DNA from: Actinostola sp. cb2023
Lineage: Eukaryota; Cnidaria; Anthozoa; Actiniaria; Actinostolidae
Assembly (NCBI GenBank): GCA_033675265.1
Contig: JAUJYZ010000634.1
Location: forward strand, 124,001-188,000
Direction of reading: 5' to 3'
Length of the DNA: 64,000 nucleotides
Below are positions 14,601 to 29,345 of this stretch, piece after piece. Below the pieces are notes generated by a model. The model had not been told where the DNA came from. It was given only the letters and a program-made list of their open reading frames with translations, and searched no databases. A program made the translations under genes and the position numbers. Position 1 is the stretch's first letter; each line of letters opens with the position of its first letter.

Positions 14601-17310
14601 CTGTAGGTTGCTGTATTTTTATATTTCATACTTTAACAGTTTTTGTTACACCCGTCGTTCTAGACTAAGCTTTGTGTAATACGAAACATTCTTTTCTGTA
14701 GGTTGCTGTATTTTTATATTTCATACTTCATCAGTTTTGTTACACCCGTCGTTCTAGACTAAGCTTTGTGTAATACGAAACATTCTTTTCTGTAGGTTGC
14801 TGTATTTTTATATTTCATACTTTAACAGTTTTGCTACACCCATCGTTCTAGACTAAGCTTTGTGTAATACGAAACATTCTTTTCTGTAGGTTGCTGTATT
14901 TTTATATTTCATACTTTAACAGTTTTGTTACACCCGTCGTTCTAGACTAAGCTTTGTGTAATACGAAACATTCTTTTCTGTAGGTTGCTGTATTTTTTAT
15001 ATTTCATACTTTAACAGTTTTGTTACACCCGTCGTTCTAGACTAAGCTTTGTGTAATACGAAACATTCTTTTCTGTAGGTTGATGTATTTTTATATTTTA
15101 TACTTTAACAGTTGTGCTACACCCGTCGTTCTAGACTAAGCTTTGTGTAATACGAAACATTATTTTCTGTAGGTTGCTGTATTTTTATATTTTATACACT
15201 AACAGTTTTGCTACACCCATCGTTCTAGACTAAGCTTTGTGTAATACGAAACATTCTTTTCTGTAGGTTGCTGTATTTTTATATTTCATACTTTAACAGT
15301 TTTCCTACACTCGTCGTTCTAGACTAAGCTTTGTGTAATACGAAACATTCTTTTCTGTAGGTTGCTGTATTTTTATATTTCATACTTTAACAGTTTTGTT
15401 ACACCCGTCGTTCTAGACTAAGCTTTGTGTAATACGAAACATTCATTTCTGTAGGTTGATGTATTTTTATATTTTATACTTTAACAGTTTTGCTACACAC
15501 TACGTTCTACACTAAGCTTTGTGTAATACGAAACATTATTTTCTGTAGGTTGCTGTATTTTTATATTTCATATTTTAACAGTTTTGTTACACAAGTCGTT
15601 CTAGACTAAGCTTTGTGTAATACGAAACATTATTTTCTGTAGGTTGCTGTATTTTTTTATATTTTATACACTAACAGTTTTGCTACACCCATCGTTCTAG
15701 ACTAAGCTTTGTGTAATACGAAACATTCTTTTCTGTAGGTTGCTGTATTTTTATATTTCATACTTTAACAGTTTTGCTACACTCGTCGTTCTAGACTAAG
15801 CTTTGTGTAATACGAAACATTCTTTTCTGTAGGTTGCTGTATTTTTATATTTCATACTTTAACAGTTTTGTTACACCCGTCGTTCTAGACTAAGCTTTGT
15901 GTAATACGAAACATTCATTTCTGTAGGTTGCTGTATTTTTATATTTCATACTTTAACAGTTTTGTTACACCCGTCGTTCTAGACTAAGCTTTGTGTAATA
16001 CGAAACATTCTTTTCTGTAGGTTGATGTATTTTTATATTTTATACTTTAACAGTTTTGCTACACTCGTCGTTCTAGACTAAGCTTTGTGTAATACGAAAC
16101 ATTCTTTTCTGTAGGTTGCTGTATTTTTATATTTCATACTTTAACAGTTTTGTTACACCCGTCGTTCTAGACTAAGCTTTGTGTAATACGAAACATTCTT
16201 TTCTGTAGGTTGCTGTATTTTTATATTTCATACTTCATCAGTTTTGTTACACCCGTCGTTCTAGACTAAGCTTTGTGTAATACGAAACATTCTTTTCTGT
16301 AGGTTGCTGTTTTTTTTTATATTTCATACTTTAACAGTTTTGCTACACCCATCGTTCTAGACTAAGCTTTGTGTAATACGAAACATTCTTTTCTGTAGGT
16401 TGCTGTATTTTTATATTTCATACTTTAACAGTTTTTTGTTACACCCGTCGTTCTAGACTAAGCTTTGTGTAATACGAAACATTCTTTTCTGTAGGTTGCT
16501 GTATTTTTATATTTCATACTTTAACAGTTTTGTTACACCCGTCGTTCTAGACTAAGCTTTGTGTAATACGAAACATTCTTTTCTGTAGGTTGATGTATTT
16601 TTATATTTTATACTTTAACAGTTGTGCTACACCCGTCGTTCTAGACTAAGCTTTGTGTAATACGAAACATTATTTTCTGTAGGTTGCTGTATTTTTATAT
16701 TTTATACACTAACAGTTTTGCTACACCCATCGTTCTAGACTAAGCTTTGTGTAATACGAAAAACATTCTTTTCTGTAGGTTGCTGTATTTTTATATTTCA
16801 TACTTTAACAGTTTTTTCCTACACTCGTCGTTCTAGACTAAGCTTTGTGTAATACGAAACATTCTTTTCTGTAGGTTGCTGTATTTTTATATTTCATACT
16901 TTAACAGTTTTGTTACACCCGTCGTTCTAGACTAAGCTTTGTGTAATACGAAACATTCATTTCTGTAGGTTGCTGTATTTTTATATTTCATACTTTAACA
17001 GTTTTGTTACACCCGTCGTTCTAGACTAAGCTTTGTGTAATACGAAACATTCTTTTCTGTAGGTTGCTGTATTTTTATATTTCATACTTTAACAGTTTTG
17101 CTACACCCGTCGTTCTAGACTAAGCTTTGTGTAATACGAAACATTCTTTTCTGTAGGTTGATGTATTTTTATATTTTATACTTTAACAGTTGTGCTACAC
17201 CCGTCGTTCTAGACTAAGCTTTGTGTAATACGAAACATTCTTTTCTGTAGGTTGCTGTATTTTTATATTTCATACTTTAACAGTTTTGTTACACCCGTCG
17301 TTCTAGACTA
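11630..17310 (+). repeat. Higher-order repeat domain B: ~1.51-kb unit (16 monomers)
   Basis: The rare junction TACACACTACGTTCTACACT recurs at 12478, 13988 and 15494, a period of about 1510 and 1506 bp. Each unit also contains the variants GTTACACAAGTCG, ATACACTAACAG, CCTACACTCGTCG and ACTTCATCAG in the same order. Confidence 0.85.
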
Positions 17311-20300
17311 AGCTTTGTGAAATACGAAACATTATTTTCTGCAGGTTGATGTATTTATATATTTTATACTTTAACAGTTTTGCTACACCCGTCGTTCTAG
17401 ACTAAGCTTTGAGTAATACGAAACATTATTTTCTGTAGGTTGATGTATTTTTATATTTTATACTTTAACAGTTTTGCTACACCCGTCGTTCTAGACTAAG
17501 CTTTGTGTAATACGAAACATTCTTTTCTGTAGGTTGATGTATTTTTATATTTCATACTTTAACAGTTTTCCTACACTCGTCGTTCTAGACTAAGCTTTGT
17601 GTAATACGAAACATTCTTTTCTGTAGGTTGCTGTATTTTTATATTTCATACTTTAACAGTTTTGTTACACCCGTCGTTCTAGACTAAGCTTTGTGTAATA
17701 CGAAACATTCATTTCTGTAGGTTGCTGTAATTTTTATATTTCATACTTTAACAGTTTTTGTTACACCCGTCGTTCTAGACTAAGCTTTGTGTAAAACGAA
17801 ACATTCTTTTCTGTAGGTTGCTGTATTTTTATATTTCATACTTTAACAGTTTTGCTACACCCGTCATTCTAGACTAAGCTTTGGTGTAATACGAAACATT
17901 CTTTTCTGTAGGTTGATGTATTTTTATATTTTATACTTTAACAGTTGTGCTACACCCGTCGTTCTAGACTAAGCTTTGTGTAATACGAAACATTCTTTTC
18001 TGTAGGTTGCTGTATTTTTATATTTCATACTTTAACAGTTTTGTTACACCCGTCGTTCTAGACTAAGCTTTGTGAAATACGAAACATTATTTTCTGCAGG
18101 TTGATGTATTTATATATTTTATACTTTAACAGTTTTGCTACACCCGTCGTTCTAGACTAAGCTTTGAGTAATACGAAACATTATTTTCTGTAGGTTGATG
18201 TATTTTTTATATTTTATACTTTAACAGTTTTGCTACACCCGTCGTTCTAGACTAAGCTTTGTGTAATACGAAACATTCTTTTTTGTAGGTTGATGTATTT
18301 TTATATTTTATACTTTAACAGTTTTGCTACACCCGTCGTTCTACACTAAGCTTTGTGTAATACGAAACATTATTTTTTGTAGGTTGCTGTATTTTTATAT
18401 TTTATACTTTAACAGTTTTGCTACACCCGTCGTTCTACACTAAGCTTTGTGTAATACGAAACATTATTTTTTGTAGGTTGCTGTATTTTTATATTTTATA
18501 CTTTAACAGTTTTGCTACACCCGTCGTTCTAGACTAAGCTTTGTGTAATACGAAACATTCTTTTCTGTAGGTTGATGTTATTTTTATATATTTTATACTT
18601 TAACAGTTTTGCTACACTCGTCGTTCTAGACTAAGCTTTGTGTAATACGAAACATTCTTTTCTGTAGGTTGCTGTATTTTTATATTTCATACTTTAACAG
18701 TTTTGTTACACCCGTCGTTCTAGACTAAGCTTTGTGTAATACGAAACATTCATTTCTGTAGGTTGCTGTATTTTTATATTTCATACTTTAACAGTTTTGC
18801 TACACCCGTCGTTCTAGACTAAGCTTTGTGTAATACGAAACATTCTTTTCTGTAGGTTGATGTATTTTTTTATATTTTATACTTTAACAGTTTTGCTACA
18901 CACTACGTTCTACACTAAGCTTTGTGTAATACGAAACATTCTTTTCTGTAGGTTGCTGTATTTTATATATATTTCATACTTCATCAGTTTTGTTACACCC
19001 GTCGTTCTAGACTAAGCTTTGTGTAATACGAAACATTCTTTTCTGTAGGTTGCTGTATTTTTATATTTCATACTTTAACAGTTTTGCTACACCCATCGTT
19101 CTAGACTAAGCTTTGTGTAATACGAAACATTCTTTTCTGTAGGTTGCTGTATTTTTATATTTCATACTTTAACAGTTTTGTTACACCCGTCGTTCTAGAC
19201 TAAGCTTTGTGTAATACGAAACATTATTTTCTGTAGGTTGCTGTATTTTTATATTTCATACTTTAACAGTTTTGTTACACCCGTCGTTCTAGACTAAGCT
19301 TTGTGTAATACGAAACATTCATTTTCTGTAGGTTGCTGTATTTTTATATTTCATACTTTAACAGTTTTGTTACACCCGTCGTTCTAGACTAAGCTTTGTG
19401 TAATACGAAACATTCTTTTCTGTAGGTTGCTGTATTTTTATATTTCATACTTTAACAGTTTTGCTACACCCGTCATTCTAGACTAAGCTTGGTGTAATAC
19501 GAAACATTCTTTTCTGTAGGTTGATGTATTTTTATATTTTATACTTTAACAGTTGTGCTACACCCGTCGTTCTAGACTAAGCTTTGTGTAATACGAAACA
19601 TTCTTTTCTGTAGGTTGCTGTATTTTTATATTTCATACTTTAACAGTTTTGTTACACCCGTCGTTCTAGACTAAGCTTTGTGAAATACGAAACATTATTT
19701 TCTGCAGGTTGATGTATTTATATATTTTATACTTAAACAGTTTTTAACAGTTTTGCTACACCCGTCGTTCTAGACTAAGCTTTGAGTAATACGAAACATT
19801 ATTTTCTGTAGGTTGATGTATTTTTATATTTTATACTTTAACAGTTTTGCTACACCCGTCGTTCTAGACTACGCTTTGTGTAATACGAAACATTCTTTTT
19901 GTAGGTTGATGTATTTTTATATTTTATACTTTAACAGTTTTGCTACACCCGTCGTTCTACACTAAGCTTTGTGTAATACGAAACATTATTTTTTGTAGGT
20001 TGCTGTATTTTTATATTTTATACTTTAACAGTTTTGCTACACCCGTCGTTCTACACTAAGCTTTGTGTAATACGAAACATTATTTTTTGTAGGTTGCTGT
20101 ATTTTTATATTTTATACTTTAACAGTTTTGCTACACCCGTCGTTCTAGACTAAGCTTTGTGTAATACGAAACATTCTTTTCTGTAGGTTGATGTGTTTTT
20201 ATATATTTTATACTTTAACAGTTTTGCTACACTCGTCGTTCTAGACTAAGCTTTGTGTAATACGAAACATTCTTTTCTGTAGGTTGCTGTATTTTTATAT

Positions 20301-22492
20301 TTCATACTTTAACAGTTTTGTTACACCCGTCGTTCTAGACTAAGCTTTGTGTAATACGAAACATTCATTTCTGTAGGTTGCTGTATTTTTATATTTCATA
20401 CTTTAACAGTTTTGCTACACCCGTCGTTCTAGACTAAGCTTTGTGTAATACGAAACATTCTTTTCTGTAGGTTGATGTATTTTTATATTTTATACTTTAA
20501 CAGTTTTGCTACACACTACGTTCTACACTAAGCTTTGTGTAATACGAAACATTCTTTTCTGTAGGTTGCTGTATTTTTATATTTCATACTTCATCAGTTT
20601 TGTTACACCCGTCGTTCTAGACTAAGCTTTGTGTAATACGAAACATTCTTTTCTGTAGGTTGCTGTATTTTTATATTTCATACTTTAACAGTTTTTTGCT
20701 ACACCCATCGTTCTAGACTAAGCTTTGTGTAATACGAAACATTCTTTTTTCTGTAGGTTGCTGTATTTTTTTATATTTCATACTTTAACAGTTTTGTTAC
20801 ACCCGTCGTTCTAGACTAAGCTTTGTGTAATACGAAAACATTATTTTCTGTAGGTTGCTGTATTTTTATATTTTATACACTAACAGTTTTGCTACACCCA
20901 TCGTTCTAGACTAAGCTTTGTGTAATACGAAACATTCTTTTCTGTAGGTTGCTGTATTTTTATATTTCATACTTTAACAGTTTTCCTACACTCGTCGTTC
21001 TAGACTAAGCTTTGTGTAATACGAAACATTCATTTCTGTAGGTTGCTGTATTTTTATATTTCATACTTTAACAGTTTTGTTACACCCGTCGTTCTAGACT
21101 AAGCTTTGTGTAATACGAAACATTCTTTTCTGTAGGTTGATGTATTTTTATATTTTATACTTTAACAGTTGTGCTACACCCGTCGTTCTAGACTAAGCTT
21201 TGTGTAATACGAAACATTCTTTTCTGTAGGTTGCTGTATTTTTATATATTTCATACTTTAACAGTTTTGTTACACCCGTCGTTCTAGACTAAGCTTTGTG
21301 TGAAATACGAAACATTATTTTCTGCAGGTTGATGTATTTTATATATTTTATACTTTAACAGTTTTGCTACACCCGTCGTTCTAGACTAAGCTTTGAGTAA
21401 TACGAAACATTATTTTCTGTAGGTTGATGTATTTTTATATTTTATACTTTAACAGTTTTGCTACACCCGTCGTTCTAGACTAAGCTTTGTGTAATACGAA
21501 ACATTCTTTTCTGTAGGTTGATGTATTTTTATATTTCATACTTTAACAGTTTTCCTACACTCGTCGTTCTAGACTAAGCTTTGTGTAATACGAAACATTC
21601 TTTTCTGTAGGTTGCTGTATTTTTATATTTCATACTTTAACAGTTTTGTTACACCCGTCGTTCTAGACTAAGCTTTGTGTAATACGAAACATTCATTTCT
21701 GTAGGTTGCTGTATTTTTATATTTCATACTTTAACAGTTTTGTTACACCCGTCGTTCTAGACTAAGCTTTGTGTAATACGAAACATTCTTTTCTGTAGGT
21801 TGCTGTATTTTTATATTTCATACTTTAACAGTTTTGCTACACCCGTCGTTCTAGACTAAGCTTTGTGTAATACGAAACATTCTTTTCTGTAGGTTGATGT
21901 ATTTTTATATTTTATACTTTAACAGTTGTGCTACACCCGTCGTTCTAGACTAAGCTTTGTGTAATACGAAACATTCTTTTCTGTAGGTTGCTGTATTTTT
22001 ATATTTCATACTTTAACAGTTTTGTTACACCCGTCGTTCTAGACTAAGCTTTGTGAAATACGAAACATTATTTTCTGCAGGTTGATGTATTTATATATTT
22101 TATACTTTAACAGTTTTGCTACACCCGTCGTTCTAGACTAAGCTTTGAGTAATACGAAACATTATTTTCTGTAGGTTGATGTATTTTTATATTTTATACT
22201 TTAACAGTTTTGCTACACCCGTCGTTCTAGACTAAGCTTTGTGTAATACGAAACATTCTTTTTTGTAGGTTGATGTATTTTTATATTTTATACTTTAACA
22301 GTTTTGCTACACCCGTCGTTCTACACTAAGCTTTGTGTAATACGAAACATTATTTTTTGTAGGTTGCTGTATTTTTATATTTTATACTTTAACAGTTTTG
22401 CTACACCCGTCGTTCTAGACTAAGCTTTGTGTAATACGAAACATTCTTTTTTGTAGGTTGATGTATTTTTATATTTTATACTTTAACAGTTT
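17310..22492 (+). repeat. Higher-order repeat domain C: ~1.61-kb unit
   Basis: The variant TGAAATACGAAACATTATTT appears at about 17317, 18072, 19681, 21301 and 22053. Main spacings are 1609 and 1620 bp, with a shorter 0.75-kb step at each end. The TACACACTACG junctions at 18897 and 20510 are 1613 bp apart. Confidence 0.8.
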
Positions 22493-22494
22493 TG

Positions 22495-22570
22495 TTATGG
22501 TACCAGTCATTCTCTAAGCTTTATGTAATCCCTAACATTTTATAATCAGGTTGATGTATTTTTATATTTC
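22495..22570 (+). repeat. Diverged monomer (KpnI-type variant) at a domain boundary
   Basis: A degenerate unit with TTATGGTACCAGTCATTCTC, CTTTATGTAATCCCTAAC and ATTTTATAATCAGG replaces the standard monomer. It marks the change from domain C to domain D. The same variant occurs near 29255 and 61598. Confidence 0.8.
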
Positions 22571-22579
22571 ATACTTTAA

Positions 22580-25500
22580 GAGTTTTGCTACATCCGACGT
22601 TCTAGACTAAGGTTTGTGTAATACGAAACATTATTTTCTTCAGGTTGCTGTATTTTTATATTTTATACTTTAACAGTTTTGCTACACCCGTCGTTCTAGA
22701 CTAAGCTTTGTGTAATACGAAACATTCTTTTCTGTAGGTTGATGTATTTTTATATTTTATACTTTAACAGTTTTGCTACACCCGTCGTTCTAGACTAAGA
22801 TTTGTGTAATACGAAACATTATTTTCTGTAGGTTGATGTATTTTTATATTTTATAGTTTAAAAGTTTTGCTACACCCGTCGTTCTAGACTAAGCTTTGTG
22901 TAATACGAAATATTATTTTCTGTAGGTTGATGTATTTTTATATTTTATACTTTAACAGTTTTGCTACACTCGTCGTTCTAGACTAAGCTTTGTGTAATAC
23001 GAAACATTATTTTCTGTAGGTTGATGTATTTTTATATTTTATACTTTAACAGTTTTGCTACACCCGTCGTTCTAGACTAAGCTTTGTGTAATACGAAACA
23101 TTCTTTTCTGTAGGTTGCTGTATTTTTATATTTTATACTTTAACAGTTTTGCTACACCCGTCGTTCTAGACTAAGCTTTGTGTAATACGAAACATTCTCT
23201 TCTGCAGGTTGATGTATTTATATATTTCATACTTTAACAGTTTTGCTACACCCGTCGTTCTAGACTAAGCTTTGTGTAATACGAAACATTCTTTTCTGTA
23301 GGTTGATGCATTGCTACATTTCATACTTTAACAGTTTTGCTACACCCGTCGTTCTAGACTACGAAACATTATTTTCTGTAGGTTGCTGTATTTTTATATT
23401 TTATACTTTAACAGTTTTGCTACACCCGTCGTTCTAGACTAAGCTTTGTGTACTACGAAACATTATTTTCTGTAGGTTGCTGTATTTTTATATTTTATAC
23501 TTTAAAAGTTTTGCTACACCCGTCGTTCTAGACTAAGCTTTGTTTAATACGAAACATTATTTTCTGTAGGTTGATGATGCATTGCTACATTTCATACTTT
23601 AACAGTTTTGCTACACCCGTCGTTCTAGACTACGAAACATTATTTTCTGTAGGTTGCTGTATTTTTATATTTTATACTTTAACAGTTTTGCTACACCCGT
23701 CGTTCTAGACTAAGCTTTGTGTACTACGAAACATTATTTTCTGTAGGTTGCTGTATTTTTATATTTTATACTTTAACAGTTTTGCTACACCCGTCGTTCT
23801 AGACTAAGCTTTGTGTACTACGAAACATTCTTTTCTGTAGGTTGCTGTATTTTTTATATTTTATACTTTAACAGTTTTGCTACACCCGTCGTTCTAGACT
23901 AAGCTTTGTGTAATACGAAACATTATTTTCTGTAGGTTGATGTATTTTTATATTTTATACTTTAACAGTCTTGCTACACCCGTCGTTCTAGACTAAGCTT
24001 TGTGTAATACGAAAACATATTTTCTGTAGGTTGCTGTATTTTTATATTTTATACTTTAACAGTTTTGCTACACCCGTCGTTCTAGACTAAGCTTTGTGTA
24101 ATACGAAACATTCTCTTCTGCAGGTTGATGTATTTATATATTTCATACTTTAACAGTTTTGCTACACCCGTCGTTCTAGACTAAGCTTTGTGTAATACGA
24201 AACATTCTTTTCTGTAGGTTGATGCATTGCTACATTTTCATACTTTAACAGTTTTTGCTACCCGTCGTTCTAGACTAAGCTTTGTGTAATACGAAACATT
24301 CTCTTCTGCAGGTTGATGTATTTATATATTTCATACTTTAACAGTTTTGCTACACCCGTCGTTCTAGACTAAGCTTTGTGTAATACGAAACATTCTTTTC
24401 TGTAGGTTGATGTATTTATATATTTCATACTTTAACAGTTTTGCTACACCCGTCGTTCTAGACTAAGCTTTGTGTAATACGAAACATTCTTTTCTGTAGG
24501 TTGATGTATTTTTATATATTTCATACTTTAACAGTTTTGCTACACCCGTCGTTCTAGACTAAGCTTTGTGTAATACGAAACATTATTTTCTGTAGGTTGC
24601 TGTATTTTTTTATATTTTATACTTTAACAGTTTTGCTACACCCGTCGTTCTAGACTAAGCTTTGTGTAATACGAAACATTCTTTTCTGTAGGTTGATGTA
24701 TTTATATATTTCATACTTTAACAGTTTTGCTACACCCGTCGTTCTAGACTAAGCTTTGTGTAATACGAAACATTATTTTCTGTAGGTTGATGTATTTATA
24801 TATTTCATACTTTAACAGTTTTGCTACACCCGTCGTTCTAGACTAAGCTTTGTGTAATACGAAACATTATTTTCTGTAGGTTGCTGTATTTTTATATTTT
24901 ATACTTTAACAGTTTTGCTACACCCGTCGTTCTAGACTAAGCTTTGTGTAATACGAAACATTCTTTTCTGTAGGTTGATGTATTTATATATTTCATACTT
25001 TAACAGTTTTTTTGCTACACCCGTCGTTCTAGACTAAGCTTTGTGTAATACGAAACATTATTTTCTGTAGGTTGATGTATTTTTATATTTTATACTTTAA
25101 CAGTTTTGCTACACCCGTCGTTCTAGACTAAGCTTTGTGTAATACGAAACATTCTCTTCTGCAGGTTGATGTATTTATATATTTCATACTTTAACAGTTT
25201 TGCTACACCCGTCGTTCTAGACTAAGCTTTGTGTAATACGAAACATTCTTTTCTGTAGGTTGATGCATTGCTACATTTCATACTTTAACAGTTTTGCTAC
25301 ACCCGTCGTTCTAGACTACGAAACATTATTTTCTGTAGGTTGCTGTATTTTTATATTTTATATTTTAACAGTTTTGCTACACCCGTCGTTCTAGACTAAG
25401 CTTTGTGTAATACGAAACATTCTTTTCTGTAGGTTGATGTATTTTTATATTTTATACTTTAACAGTTTTGCTACACCCGTCGTTCTAGACTAAGCTTTGT

Positions 25501-28500
25501 GTAATACGAAACATTCTCTTCTGCAGGTTGATGTATTTATATATTTCATACTTTAACAGTTTTGCTACACCCGTCGTTCTAGACTAAGCTTTGTGTAATA
25601 CGAAACATTCTTTTCTGTAGGTTGATGCATTGCTACATTTCATACTTTAACAGTTTTGCTACACCCGTCGTTCTAGACTACGAAACATTATTTTCTGTAG
25701 GTTGCTGTATTTTTATATTTTATATTTTAACAGTTTTGCTACACCCGTCGTTCTAGACTAAGCTTTGTGTAATACGAAACATTCTTTTCTGTAGGTTGAT
25801 GTATTTTTATATTTTATACTTTAACAGTTTTGCTACACCCGTCGTTCTAGACTAAGCTTTGTGTAATACGAAACATTATTTTCTGTAGGTTGCTGTATTT
25901 TTATATTTTATACTTTAACAGTTTTGCTACACCCGTCGTTCTAGACTAAGCTTTGTGTAATACGAAACATTCTCTTCTGCAGGTTGATGTATTTATATAT
26001 TTCATACTTTAACAGTTTTGCTACACCCGTCGTTCTAGACTAAGCTTTGTGTAATACGAAACATTCTCTTCTGCAGGTTGCTGTATTTTTATATTTCATA
26101 CTTTAACAGTTTTGCTACACCCGTCGTTCTAGACTAAGCTTTGTGTAATACGAAACATTCTTTTCTGTAGGTTGATGCATTGCTACATTTCATACTTTAA
26201 CAGTTTTGCTACACCCGTCGTTCTAGACTACGAAACATTATTTTCTGTAGGTTGCTGTATTTTTATATTTTATACTTGAACAGTTTTGCTACACCCGTCG
26301 TTCTAGACTAAGCTTTGTGTAATACGAAACATTCTCTTCTGCAGGTTGATGTATTTATATATTTTATACTTTAACAGTTTTGCTACACCCGTCGTTCTAG
26401 ACTAAGCTTTGTGTAATACGAAACATTATTTTCTGTAGGTTGCTGTATTTTTATATTTTATACTTTAACAGTTTTGCTACACCCGTCGTTCTAGACTAAG
26501 CTTTGTGTAATACGAAACATTCTCTTCTGCAGGTTGATGTATTTATATATTTCATACTTTAACAGTTTTGCTACACCCGTCGTTCTAGACTAAGCTTTGT
26601 GTAATACGAAACATTCTCTTCTGCAGGTTGCTGTATTTTTATATTTCATACTTTAACAGTTTTGCTACACCCGTCGTTCTAGACTAAGCTTTGTGTAATA
26701 CGAAACATTCTTTTCTGTAGGTTGTTGATGCATTGCTACATTTCATACTTTAACAGTTTTGCTACACCCGTCGTTCTAGACTACGAAACATTATTTTCTG
26801 TAGGTTGCTGTATTTTTATATTTTATACTTGAACAGTTTTGCTACACCGTCGTTCTAGACTAAGCTTTGTGTAATACGAAACATTCTCTTCTGCAGGTTG
26901 ATGTATTTATATATTTCATACTTTAACAGTTTTGCTACACCCGTCGTTCTAGACTAAGCTTTGTGTAATACGAAACATTCTTTTCTGTAGGTTGATGTAT
27001 TTATATATTTCATACTTTAACAGTTTTGCTACACCCGTCGTTCTAGACTAAGCTTTGTGTAATACGAAACATTCTTTTCTGTAGGTTGATGTATTTATAT
27101 ATTTCATACTTTAACAGTTTTGCTACACCCGTCGTTCTAGACTAAGCTTTGTGTAATACGAAACATTATTTTCTGTAGGTTGTTGTATTTTTATATTTTA
27201 TACTTTAACAGTTTTGCTACACCCGTCGTTTCTAGACTACGAAACATTATTTTCTGTAGGTTGCTGTATTTTTATATTTTATATATTTTAACAGTTTTGC
27301 TACACCCGTCGTTCTAGACTAAGCTTTGTGTAATACGAAACATTCTTTTCTGTAGGTTGATGTATTTTTATATTTTATACTTTAACAGTTTTGCTACACC
27401 CGTCGTTCTAGACTAAGCTTTGTGTAATACGAAACATTATTTTCTGTAGGTTGCTGTATTTTTATATTTTATACTTTAACAGTTTTGCTACACCCGTCGT
27501 TCTAGACTAAGCTTTGTGTAATACGAAACATTCTCTTCTGCAGGTTGATGTATTTATATATTTCATACTTTAACAGTTTTGCTACACCCGTCGTTCTACA
27601 CTAAGCTTTGTGTAATACGAAACATTCTCTTCTGCAGGTTGATGTATTTATATATTTCATACTTTAACAGTTTTGCTACACCCGTCGTTCTAGACTAAGC
27701 TTTGTGTAATACGAAACATTCTTTTCTGTAGGTTGATGCATTGCTACATTTCATACTTTAACAGTTTTGCTACACCCGTCGTTCTAGACTACGAAACATT
27801 ATTTTCTGTAGGTTGCTGTATTTTTATATTTTATACTTGAACAGTTTTGCTACACCCGTCGTTCTAGACTAAGCTTTGTGTAATACGAAACATTCTTTTC
27901 TGCAGGTTGATGTATTTATATATTTCATACTTTAACAATTTTGCTACACCCGTCGTTCTAGACTAAGCTTTGTGTAATACGAAACATTCTTTTCTGTAGG
28001 TTGATGTATTTATATATTTCATACTTTAACAGTTTTGCTACACCCGTCGTTCTAGACTAAGCTTTGTGTAATACGAAACATTATTTTCTGTAGGTTGATG
28101 TATTTTTATATTTTATACTTTAACAGTTTTGCTACACCCGTCGTTCTAGACTAAGCTTTGTGTAATACGAAACATTCTCTTCTGCAGGTTGATGTATTTA
28201 TATATTTCATACTTTAACAGTTTTGCTACACCCGTCGTTCTAGACTAAGCTTTGTGTAATACGAAACATTCTCTTCTGCAGGTTGATGTATTTATATATT
28301 TCATACTTTAACAGTTTTGCTACACCCGTCGTTCTAGACTAAGCTTTGTGTAATACGAAACATTCTTTTCTGTAGGTTGATGCATTGCTACATTTCATAC
28401 TTTAACAGTTTTGCTACACCCGTCGTTCTAGACTACGAAACATTATTTTCTGTAGGTTGCTGTATTTTTATATTTTATACTTGAACAGTTTTGCTACACC

Positions 28501-29245
28501 CGTCGTTCTAGACTAAGCTTTGTGTAATACGAAACATTCTTTTCTGCAGGTTGATGTATTTATATATTTCATACTTTAACAATTTTGCTACACCCGTCGT
28601 TCTAGACTAAGCTTTGTGTAATACGAAACATTCTTCAGTTGTTGTAGGTTGATGTATTGCTATATTTTATACTTACAATTTTGCTACACCCATCGTTCAA
28701 GACTAAGCTTTGTGTCAGTAATACGAAACATTCTTTTCTGTAGGTTGATGTATTTATATATTTTATATTTTAACAGTTTTGCTACACCCGTCGTTCTAGA
28801 CTAAGCTTTGTGTAATACGAAACATTCTCAGTTTTCTTTAGGTTGATGTATTTATATATTTTATACTTAACAGTTTTGCTACAACCGTCGTTCTAGACTA
28901 AGCTTTGTGTAATACCAAACATTCTTTTCTGTAGTTTGATGTATTTTTATATTTCATACTTTAACAGTTTTGCTACACCCGTCGTTCTAAACTAATCTTT
29001 GTGTAATAAGAAACATTATTTTTTGTAGGTTGTTGTATTTTTTTATTTTATACTTTAACAGTTTTGCTATACCCGTCGTTCTAGACTAAGCTTTGTGCAA
29101 TACGAAACATTCTTTTCTGCAGGTTGATGTATTTTTATATTTCATACTTTAACAGTTTTGCTACACCCGTCGTTCTAGACTAAGCTTTGTGTAATACGAA
29201 ACATTCTTTTCTGTAGGTTGATGTATTTATATATTTTATACTTTA
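22580..29245 (+). repeat. Higher-order repeat domain D, with 14-bp-deleted monomers
   Basis: This domain contains monomers reading TCTAGACTACGAAACATT, which lack the 14 bp AAGCTTTGTGTAAT and so lose the HindIII site. They occur near 23355, 23632, 25313, 25676, 26226, 26780, 27234, 27787 and 28432. Most follow a monomer with GATGCATTGCTACATTTCAT, so the two variants travel as a pair. Spacing varies (about 280-650 bp). Confidence 0.85.
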
Positions 29246-29254
29246 ACAGTTTTG

Positions 29255-29345
29255 TTATGGTACCAGTCATTCTCTAAGCTTTATGTATTCCCTAACATTT
29301 TATAATCAGGTTGATGTATTTTTATATTTCATACTTTAAGAGTGT
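29255..29345 (+). repeat. Diverged monomer variant, second occurrence
   Basis: Same TTATGGTACCAGTCATTCTC variant as at 22495, here GTATTCCCTAAC instead of GTAATCCCTAAC. It precedes a run of more diverged monomers leading to the break at 29716. Confidence 0.8.
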
